NCBI GenBank assembly: GCA_947178105.1
Contig: CAMWXD010000035.1
Coordinates: 1 to 41,108 of the forward strand
DNA: 41,108 bases
Source: an uncultured Eubacterium sp.
GTDB lineage: Bacteria > Bacillota > Clostridia > Lachnospirales > Lachnospiraceae
Reading direction: 5' to 3'
Shown: positions 32,493 through 39,358 of the stretch, in pieces
How the letters are laid out: each line of letters starts with the position of its first letter
Numbering within the stretch: position 1 is the stretch's first letter
Notes under the pieces: generated by a model
The model's database searches: none
What the model saw: the letters and a program-made list of their open reading frames with translations, nothing else
What the model was told of the DNA's origin: nothing
Translations under genes and position numbers: made by a program

Positions 32493-34594
32493 AAGAAGGG
32501 AAATTTGTAGCAGACCGGTATGAAATACTCGCCGTGGTCGGCGCAGGCGGCATGTCGGACGTATACAAGGCAAAAGACCATGTACTGGGCAGGTTTGTAG
32601 CGATCAAGGTGCTCAAGCAGGAGTTTGCCGAGGATGTAAATTTTGTCACAAAGTTTCGGACGGAGGCGCAGTCAGCAGCCGGGCTGGAGCATCCGAATAT
32701 TGTAAATATCTATGATGTCGGGAGCGAAGAGGGCTTTCATTATATCGTCATGGAGTATGTGGAAGGCATTACGCTCAAGGCCTATATTGAAAAAAAGCGC
32801 CAGTTGTCCTATAAGGAAACGATCAGCATTGCGATCCAGGTAGGGCGCGGCATTGAGGCAGCGCATAATAAAAATATCGTGCACCGCGATATCAAGCCGC
32901 AGAATATTATGATCTCGACCGAAGGAAAAGTAAAGGTCACGGATTTTGGCATCGCGCGGGCGGCAACGAACAATACGATCCATTCGGATGTGATGGGCTC
33001 TGTGCATTATTCTTCGCCGGAGCAGGCGCGCAATGGCTTTGTAGACGGCAAGAGCGATATTTATTCGCTCGGCATCGTGATGTATGAGATGGTGACCGGG
33101 CGGGTGCCGTTTGACGGCGATACGACGGTAGCAATCGCGATCCAGCATTTGCAGGAGGAAATGGAGTCTCCGCGCAGTTTTGTGCCGGATTTGCCAATCA
33201 GCCTGGAAAAGATTATTTTAAAATGTACGCAGAAAAGCGCCGACCGCAGGTATGCTTCGATGGGCGAGCTGTTAGAGGACTTAAGACATGCGCTTGTAAG
33301 CCCGGATGAGGATTTTGTCGTGTTTTCCCCTGCGTTTATCCAGGATAAGACGCGCATGATCTCTGAGGCTGAGGTGAACCAGATCCGGGAAGAAACCGCA
33401 GGCGTTCCTATCAGCCAGCGGGAAATGATGCAGGAGCCTCGCCGCCCTCTGCGGGACGAAGAGGATGAGGACGAAGAGGAAGGCGGATTTTTAAATCCAA
33501 AAATGGAAAAAGCAATGACGATCATGGGCATCGTTGCTGCCATTATTATCCTTTTGATTGTCGTATACCTTGCCGCAAGCATGTTTGGCAGCTTTAAACT
33601 GCCGTTTGGAGGAAAAGGCGGCGACACGCAGGAAGAGGTCAGCTTCCCTGATATCGAGCCGTCGGAGGCGGAGGATGATACCGGCGCACAGGATGATACC
33701 GATACGGAAGCAGAGGAAAAGGTAAAGATGGTAAGCCTGCTTGGAAAAGAGCTGGACGAAGCACGCAGCGAGTTAAAAGAAATGGGCTTAGAGCTGCGCA
33801 GGCTTGGAACGAAGGCTTCGGACGAATATGAGGAAGGGCAGATTGTAGAACAGGATATTGAGGAAGGCAAGAGCGTCGCAAAGGGTACGGTCATCCAGGT
33901 CACAGTCAGCAGCGGCCCGGCAGATTTTGAGATGATTAAGGTAACGGGCAACCCGGCAGCGACAGCCAGGGATATGCTTACTGCGCGCGGGCTGGAGGTC
34001 AATCCGGAGTCCAGGTACGAATATAACGAGCTGCCGGAAGGCACAGTCATCCGCCAGTCGCCGGAAGCAGGCGCAAGGGTGAAAAAGGGGGATGTCGTTA
34101 CGCTTACAATCAGCAAGGGCATCGAACAGGTACAGGTGCCAGACCTGCGCAAGCGTACGGAAGCCGAAGCGGCACAGCTATTATTGGACAGCAAGCTGGA
34201 AAAAGGGAACAATATAGATTCTGCTTATGACGATACGATACCGGAAGGCTCTATTATCAGCCAGTCGCCGCAGCCAGGCAGCAGCGTGAATGCGCACAGC
34301 AAGGTGGACTATGTCGTCAGCCTTGGCAAAGAAGAGATCCTGTACCAGATGAAAGACTTACGGGTGGATGAGCCGGAAAACAGTGAAACGGTTATTTCTG
34401 CAAATATCAGCCTGTTAGACGCAAACGGCACGCTGATTGACCGATGGGACGGGATTCCGATTTCCTCCTTCCCATACAGGCTCTCTACCAAGGAGACGAT
34501 CACGACAAGCACCGGTACGATTTCCATTGAGTGGGTGTTGGAAGACGGCGATACGCACATGCAGGAACAGTCGGTGGCCTTTGAACAGAAGTAA
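32486..34594 (+). CDS. prkC: PASTA-domain Ser/Thr protein kinase
   Basis: 702 residues. A membrane kinase that senses muropeptides or lipid II and controls wall synthesis and dormancy exit. Kinase domain: GAGGMSDVYKAKD, AIKVLK, HRDIKPQNIMI, DFGIARA and SSPEQARNG. An acidic juxtamembrane stretch (DEEDEDEEEGG) precedes one membrane helix (about residues 343-366). Outside are three PASTA repeats (about 412-615), each ending like VTVSSG, LTISKG or YVVSLG, and a further C-terminal domain of about 85 residues. Start ATG 32486 overlaps stp by seven bases. Confidence 0.96.
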   Translation: MLEEGKFVADRYEILAVVGAGGMSDVYKAKDHVLGRFVAIKVLKQEFAEDVNFVTKFRTEAQSAAGLEHPNIVNIYDVGSEEGFHYIVMEYVEGITLKAYIEKKRQLSYKETISIAIQVGRGIEAAHNKNIVHRDIKPQNIMISTEGKVKVTDFGIARAATNNTIHSDVMGSVHYSSPEQARNGFVDGKSDIYSLGIVMYEMVTGRVPFDGDTTVAIAIQHLQEEMESPRSFVPDLPISLEKIILKCTQKSADRRYASMGELLEDLRHALVSPDEDFVVFSPAFIQDKTRMISEAEVNQIREETAGVPISQREMMQEPRRPLRDEEDEDEEEGGFLNPKMEKAMTIMGIVAAIIILLIVVYLAASMFGSFKLPFGGKGGDTQEEVSFPDIEPSEAEDDTGAQDDTDTEAEEKVKMVSLLGKELDEARSELKEMGLELRRLGTKASDEYEEGQIVEQDIEEGKSVAKGTVIQVTVSSGPADFEMIKVTGNPAATARDMLTARGLEVNPESRYEYNELPEGTVIRQSPEAGARVKKGDVVTLTISKGIEQVQVPDLRKRTEAEAAQLLLDSKLEKGNNIDSAYDDTIPEGSIISQSPQPGSSVNAHSKVDYVVSLGKEEILYQMKDLRVDEPENSETVISANISLLDANGTLIDRWDGIPISSFPYRLSTKETITTSTGTISIEWVLEDGDTHMQEQSVAFEQK

Positions 34595-34610
34595 CAGCAG
34601 GGAACAGGTT

Positions 34611-35489
34611 ATGCAGGGAAAGATTTTAAAAGGGATTGGCGGGTTTTATTATGTACATGCGGCAGGATTCGGAATATACGAATGCAGGGCAAAAGGAATC
34701 TTCCGCCAGCAGAAAATCAAACCGTTGGTCGGGGATATGGTAAACATTACCGTAATCGACGAGCAGGAAAAGACCGGAAATGTAGAGGAGATCCTTCCGA
34801 GGAAAAATGAGCTGCTGCGTCCGGCTGTCGCAAATATTGATATGGCGCTGATACTGTTTGCGGCGGCGAACCCGCAGCCAAACCTGAACCTCTTAGACCG
34901 TTTTCTGATCTTTATGCAGATGCAGCAAATACCAGCTACGATCTGCTTTAACAAAATGGAGATGCTCGAACCAGAACAAAGGGAAGCATTGGCGCAGATT
35001 TATGAAGGCTGCGGATTTCCGGTACGGTTTATAAGCGCAAAGCGCCGGGAAGGGGTCGAAGCGCTGCTCCTTGCGCTTAGCGGAAAGACGGTGGCAGCTT
35101 GCGGGCCTTCTGGCGTCGGCAAATCTACGCTTACGAACCTGTTGCAGCCAAAGGCTCTGATGGAAACAGGGGAATTAAGCCGTAAGATCGGGCGCGGAAA
35201 ACAGACGACCAGGCATACGCAGCTTGTCCATATCGAAGGAACTACGTACCTGATGGATACGCCGGGCTTTGGCTCCCTGTTCCTGCCCGATATGGAAAAA
35301 GAAGAACTGGGGCAGTATTATACCGAGTTTGCACCGTTTGAGCCGCAGTGCAGGTATAAGCGGTGCAGCCATATCAATGAGCCGGACTGCGGCGTAAAAA
35401 ACGCAGTGGAAGCAGGCGCCGTCCATCCGGTACGCTATGAGAACTACAGGCAGTTGTACCAGGAACTGGCGGGGCGAAGGAAGTATTGA
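34611..35489 (+). CDS. rsgA: Ribosome small-subunit biogenesis GTPase
   Basis: 292 residues. A circularly permuted GTPase that checks 30S maturation. Order is as expected: OB fold (GKILKGIGGFYYVHA), G4 CFNKMEML, G1 CGPSGVGKSTLTN, the G2 threonines in GKQTTRHTQL, G3 DTPGFGS, and a C-terminal zinc motif CRYKRCSH followed by EPDC. ATG 34611 gives the normal length; the frame is open further upstream only by overlap with prkC. It sits 16 bases after prkC. Confidence 0.96.
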   Translation: MQGKILKGIGGFYYVHAAGFGIYECRAKGIFRQQKIKPLVGDMVNITVIDEQEKTGNVEEILPRKNELLRPAVANIDMALILFAAANPQPNLNLLDRFLIFMQMQQIPATICFNKMEMLEPEQREALAQIYEGCGFPVRFISAKRREGVEALLLALSGKTVAACGPSGVGKSTLTNLLQPKALMETGELSRKIGRGKQTTRHTQLVHIEGTTYLMDTPGFGSLFLPDMEKEELGQYYTEFAPFEPQCRYKRCSHINEPDCGVKNAVEAGAVHPVRYENYRQLYQELAGRRKY

Positions 35490-35534
35490 GAATACAGATA
35501 GGAGCAGATCGGATTACAGAAAGGGCATTTACGT

Positions 35535-36182
35535 ATGAAAACATTACTTGTGACAGGAGGTACCGTAGATGCCTCCTTTGCTGTCAGCTATATCCGCCAG
35601 CAGAAATTTGACTATATGATTGCCGCAGATTCCGGCATTCATTTTTTTATACAGGCAAGGCTGCGGCCGGATGAAGTGCTTGGGGACTTTGACTCCGCCG
35701 ATCCGAGCCAGTTAGAGGCGCTGCGCAAAGATCCAGGGATTATCTTCCACCAGTACCAGCCGGAAAAAGACGCGGTAGATACTGAGCTTGCGCTTATGCT
35801 TGCACTGGAAAAAAACAGCAGCGAGATCCATATCTTAGGCGGTATGGGCACAAGGCTTGACCATATGCTCGGCACCGTGCGCCTGCTTGGCTTTGCTTTG
35901 GAGCGCGGGGTACCATGCTATATGGTCGACCCGCACAACCGTATCCGTCTGATTAAGGAGCGGACAGTCCTGACAAAGGCAGGGCAGTACGGAAACTATG
36001 TTTCTTTGATTCCGCTTACCATGCAGGTGTCCGGCGTGACGCTCACAGGCTTTCGGTATCCGCTGCATAACTACACGCTGGATGGCTTTACCTCGCTTGG
36101 AATCAGCAATGAAATCGAGCAGGAAGAGGCTGTGATTGCTCTTTCGGACGGGATTTTGATATTGGTGGAGGCGCGGGATTAG
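35535..36182 (+). CDS. thiN: Thiamine pyrophosphokinase
   Basis: 215 residues. It transfers pyrophosphate from ATP to thiamine, giving the cofactor ThDP. Motifs: VTGGTVDASF, YMIAADSGIHF, EVLGDFDSAD, the Asp-rich EKDAVDTELAL, LGGMGTRLDHML, and GISNEI near the C-terminus. Together with rsgA it forms part of the common rsgA-rpe-thiN order, but rpe (ribulose-phosphate epimerase) is missing here; only 45 bases separate rsgA and thiN. Confidence 0.94.
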   Translation: MKTLLVTGGTVDASFAVSYIRQQKFDYMIAADSGIHFFIQARLRPDEVLGDFDSADPSQLEALRKDPGIIFHQYQPEKDAVDTELALMLALEKNSSEIHILGGMGTRLDHMLGTVRLLGFALERGVPCYMVDPHNRIRLIKERTVLTKAGQYGNYVSLIPLTMQVSGVTLTGFRYPLHNYTLDGFTSLGISNEIEQEEAVIALSDGILILVEARD

Positions 36183-36244
36183 CCGGAAAAGGTGGCAAAG
36201 TGATAAAGGAACGCAGAAGAAGACAGGAGGGAAATAAGGATAGT

Positions 36245-36784
36245 ATGGATGCATTATTAAAGGACGATCAGGTTTGCACAATCGAGGATATTTATAACCT
36301 GCCGGAAGGAGAGCGTGCAGAATTAATAGACGGGCAGATCTATAATATGGCTCCGCCGAGCTGGACACATCAGAGGATTTCCAGCTATTTGCATAACCAG
36401 ATTTATAATTATATCTTGACAAACAATGGAACATGCCAGGTGCTTGCAGCCCCATTTGCAGTATTTTTAAATGATGCAGATGATAAAAATTATCTGGAGC
36501 CGGATCTTACTGTGGTCTGCGACCTGTCCAAGCTGGATGAGAAAGGCTGCCACGGAGCGCCGGACTGGGTGATCGAGATTGTATCGCCGAGCAGCAGGCC
36601 AAGGGATTATATCAAAAAGATGATTAAGTACGCGACCGCAGGCGTGCGGGAATATTGGATTGTCGACCCGGAAAAAACACAGGTTATGGCATACCAGTTT
36701 GAGGAAGAAATCGTGGAGCAGTACGTATTCGGCGAGGAGGTGCCGGTAGGGATTTTTGCGGGATTTTCGATTAAAGTGGAGTAA
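36245..36784 (+). CDS. Uma2-family (DUF820) endonuclease-like protein
   Basis: 179 residues with a PD-(D/E)XK-like fold: RAELIDGQIYNMAPPS, EPDLTVVCDL and PDWVIEIVSPSS (acidic triad residues in ELIDG, PDL and EIV), then YIKKMIKYATAGVREYWIVD in parts. The family is very common in cyanobacteria and scattered in Clostridia. Its true function is unproven. ATG 36245 matches the usual family start; an in-frame ATG at 36200 would add a 15-residue basic extension. Confidence 0.85.
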   Translation: MDALLKDDQVCTIEDIYNLPEGERAELIDGQIYNMAPPSWTHQRISSYLHNQIYNYILTNNGTCQVLAAPFAVFLNDADDKNYLEPDLTVVCDLSKLDEKGCHGAPDWVIEIVSPSSRPRDYIKKMIKYATAGVREYWIVDPEKTQVMAYQFEEEIVEQYVFGEEVPVGIFAGFSIKVE

Positions 36785-36819
36785 CTTACATTGGAACAAG
36801 TAATGAAAGGGCATCATAA

Positions 36820-37506
36820 ATGAAATTGCTAGTTGTTGAGGACGATTTAACCTTGAGTACGGTGATCTGTTTTGAACTGGATTGTAACGATTACTTGACG
36901 GTTGCTGCCTATAATTGCAAAAAGGCATACCAGCTCATTCAAAGCGACCATTTTGATTTAGCTATACTGGATGTGAATTTGCCGGATGGAAATGGTTTTG
37001 ATCTATGCCGTACGATAAAAAAGATCTGCCCGCAAATGCCAGTGATATTTTTGTCAGCGAATGATCTGGAACAGGATATTTTGAATGGTTTTGATCTCGG
37101 CGCAGAGGATTATGTTACAAAACCGTTCAATATGAAAATACTTCTGCGGCGCATAGAGGTTGCAGTTCGAAGAAATCATTCATTAGAACAGCAAACGATG
37201 AACTGTTGGAGCGATGGCTTTCTATCGCTTGACTTTAGTAAACTTACTGCGGTTCGCAGAAATGAAAAAATCATCGTTACTTCTAATGAGTATAAGCTGC
37301 TGAGAGTCCTGACAGAAAATGCCGGAAACATACTGACCAGGCAGATGCTGTTGGAGCGGCTTTGGGATATTGAGGATAATTTTGTTGACGATCATGCGCT
37401 GACTGTCACGATCAATCGGTTAAGAGCCAAAATTGAAGACGATTCCCATACATATATCAAGACAGTACGCGGCATAGGATATGTCTGGACGGGGGAAGCA
37501 GTATGA
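36820..37506 (+). CDS. OmpR/PhoB-family response regulator
   Basis: 228 residues. Receiver domain with acidic pocket VVEDD, phospho-aspartate in AILDVNLPDGNGF (about residue 51), FLSAND and the lysine in VTKPFN. A winged-helix DNA-binding domain follows (SNEYKLLRVLTENAGNIL, then ALTVTINRLRAKIEDD and RGIGYVW). It overlaps the kinase gene by four bases. The likely target is the 11-bp-period repeat array at 39281 before the permease gene. Confidence 0.93.
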   Translation: MKLLVVEDDLTLSTVICFELDCNDYLTVAAYNCKKAYQLIQSDHFDLAILDVNLPDGNGFDLCRTIKKICPQMPVIFLSANDLEQDILNGFDLGAEDYVTKPFNMKILLRRIEVAVRRNHSLEQQTMNCWSDGFLSLDFSKLTAVRRNEKIIVTSNEYKLLRVLTENAGNILTRQMLLERLWDIEDNFVDDHALTVTINRLRAKIEDDSHTYIKTVRGIGYVWTGEAV

Positions 37507-38522
37507 AAGAAATGCGCCTGACAGGATTTTGCAAAAGATTGCTTTTGGGCCTTGCCTTTTGTGCCGGAATGACAGGATTTTTTTTCCCTTATATTCCCCA
37601 AGAGCTCATACGCGGATTTCTATTTGTTTTCTGTGGTGCTACTTTTCTTGCAACGGTATTTTGGGCTCTTTGGCAAAACAGGCAGCTTTCTGATTTGTCC
37701 AATGATATATGTGAAACCGTTGACATTCTAATGGAGGGTCGGGAGCCAAAAAACTTTTTTCCATATGAAGAAACAGTTCTCTCAAAGGTACAGAATAAAC
37801 TACTGCAATATTACGAGAAAATGAAAGACGAACAGCGCCAGAGCAGACAGGACAAGCAGACGATACAGGAATTGGTTAGCGATATCTCCCATCAGGTCAA
37901 AACGCCAACAGCGAACATTCAGATGATCACCGGCATTTTGAACCAGCATGAATTGCCCCGCGACAAGCAGCAGGAATTTCTGAACTTAATGGCTGCCCAG
38001 ATTGAAAAGCTTGATTTTTTAATGCAGTCACTGATTAAAATGTCCCGGCTGGAAACCGGGATTTTTGTTTTGCATTTGGAAGAAGCGAGATTGAGTGATA
38101 CGATTGCAGGAGCTATGAGTATGATACTGGCAGAAGCAGAAAAGAAAAAGATCCAGCTTACGGCTGATTGTGATCGTACATTGACCGTGAAGCAAGATCC
38201 GAAATGGACGGCGGAAGCCATCGGCAACATTTTGGACAACGCGGTGAAGTACACGCCGAAAGGCGGTACAATCAGCATTTTGGCCCGTCCGTGGCAATTT
38301 TATACCCGGATTGACATAAGCGATACAGGGATAGGCATTGACCCGGAAAATTATCATGCCATATTCCAACGCTTTTATCGGGCGGAGGAAGCGGCCGCTA
38401 AGGAAGGTGTCGGTTTGGGCCTGTATCTGGCAAGAGGAATCATTGCCCAGCAAAATGGATATATCACAGTAAAATCAGAAAAGGGCAAAGGAAGTACATT
38501 TTCAGTCTTCCTGTTAAACTGA
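37503..38522 (+). CDS. Short-sensor membrane histidine kinase
   Basis: 339 residues. Two adjacent membrane helices (about residues 12-32 and 36-57) with almost no outer loop, as in intramembrane-sensing kinases of the BceS type that read their ABC partner rather than a ligand. H-box VSDISHQVKTPTANI, N-box NILDNAVKYTP, and G boxes DTGIGI and GVGLGLYLARGI follow. The conserved Pro after His is kept (HQVKTP). The gene is coupled to the regulator (ATGA overlap) and is followed 16 bases later by the ABC ATPase. Confidence 0.92.
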   Translation: MKEMRLTGFCKRLLLGLAFCAGMTGFFFPYIPQELIRGFLFVFCGATFLATVFWALWQNRQLSDLSNDICETVDILMEGREPKNFFPYEETVLSKVQNKLLQYYEKMKDEQRQSRQDKQTIQELVSDISHQVKTPTANIQMITGILNQHELPRDKQQEFLNLMAAQIEKLDFLMQSLIKMSRLETGIFVLHLEEARLSDTIAGAMSMILAEAEKKKIQLTADCDRTLTVKQDPKWTAEAIGNILDNAVKYTPKGGTISILARPWQFYTRIDISDTGIGIDPENYHAIFQRFYRAEEAAAKEGVGLGLYLARGIIAQQNGYITVKSEKGKGSTFSVFLLN

Positions 38523-38538
38523 TGGAGATCGCCGAATT

Positions 38539-39204
38539 ATGGACATCGTGGAAATAAGACACTTGAAGAAATATTTCAAGGATGGGCCACAGGTAGCCAA
38601 AGCGTTGGATGAAATCGACCTGTCTATAGAAAAAGGAAAATTTACAGTCATTGTAGGCGCATCAGGGTCTGGAAAAACTACGTTATTCAATACGATTGCC
38701 GGGCTATACGAGCCCACTGAAGGAACCGTAATTGTGGACGGGCTGGATTTATCAAAAATGGGAGAGGAACAGCTTACGGTATTCAGGCGCAGAAAGATTG
38801 GATTTGTTTTTCAGGGATACAACCTGATACCTGAATTAACAATCAAAGAAAATATCGTATTTCCTCTGGCTCTTGATGACGCCCGGCCAGACGCGGCGTA
38901 TTTTTCCAACCTTGTTCATCTGCTGGGATTGGACAATGATCTGGATGCCTTCCCGCATATGCTTTCAGGCGGAGCACAACAGTGTACGGCGATAGCACGT
39001 GCCTTAATCACAAAGCCTTCGATTGTCTTAGCCGATGAACCTACCGCCAGCTTTGATATGAAAACAACACAAAATGTTGCCGGATTGCTCAAAATGACTG
39101 CCGCCGCATTTCACCAGACATTGGTTGTGATTACCCATAATCCGGGCCTTGCCCAGCTTGCGGACCGGGTAGTGCGGCTGCGAGATGGAAAAATCGTGTC
39201 ATAA
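38539..39204 (+). CDS. ABC transporter ATPase (MacB/LolD/BceA-like)
   Basis: 221 residues. Walker A GASGSGKTT, Q-loop FVFQGYNLIPELT, Walker B IVLADEPT and H-loop VVITHNP are intact. The signature is LSGGAQQCTAIARAL in place of the usual LSGGQQQRVAIARAL, and the D-loop reads TASFDMKT rather than TGNLDSKT. It belongs to the type that partners FtsX permeases to expel peptides or shuttle them off lipid targets. A terminator separates it from the permease gene. Confidence 0.92.
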   Translation: MDIVEIRHLKKYFKDGPQVAKALDEIDLSIEKGKFTVIVGASGSGKTTLFNTIAGLYEPTEGTVIVDGLDLSKMGEEQLTVFRRRKIGFVFQGYNLIPELTIKENIVFPLALDDARPDAAYFSNLVHLLGLDNDLDAFPHMLSGGAQQCTAIARALITKPSIVLADEPTASFDMKTTQNVAGLLKMTAAAFHQTLVVITHNPGLAQLADRVVRLRDGKIVS

Positions 39205-39228
39205 GAATCCATACGCCAAAATAATACT

Positions 39229-39269
39229 AAACAGCGGTAAACCTTTGAACAAGATTTACCGCTGTTTTT
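39229..39269 (+). terminator. Rho-independent terminator between ABC ATPase and permease
   Basis: A perfect 12-bp stem AACAGCGGTAAA (39230-39241) with TTTACCGCTGTT (39255-39266), a 13-base loop and a run of T to 39269. Confidence 0.85.
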
Positions 39270-39270
39270 A

Positions 39271-39286
39271 GTCACAAATTTGTGAC
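39271..39286. promoter_or_regulatory. Perfect 16-bp palindrome
   Basis: GTCACAAATTTGTGAC. Its right half is also the first unit of the TGTGAC direct-repeat array that follows. Confidence 0.7.
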
Positions 39287-39324
39287 ATTCGTGTGCCTGA
39301 ATTGTGACATGGCTGTGATATCCT
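39281..39324 (+). promoter_or_regulatory. Four direct repeats of TGTG with 11-bp period
   Basis: Units start at 39281 (TGTGACATTCG), 39292 (TGTGCCTGAAT), 39303 (TGTGACATGGC) and 39314 (TGTGATATCCT), with a fifth weak one at 39325 (TGTTTTCAGAA). One-turn spacing is typical of OmpR/PhoB-family binding, so this is a probable operator of the regulator encoded at 36820. No strong -35/-10 pair is visible, as expected of an activator-dependent promoter. Confidence 0.7.
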
Positions 39325-39358
39325 TGTTTTCAGAAACAGGAAGGAGGAGGAACATACA

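Noticed and set aside
33061..34212. 383-residue leftward ORF opposite prkC
   Set aside because: Ser-rich shadow caused by the codon use of the PASTA kinase gene; no ribosome site or known domain.
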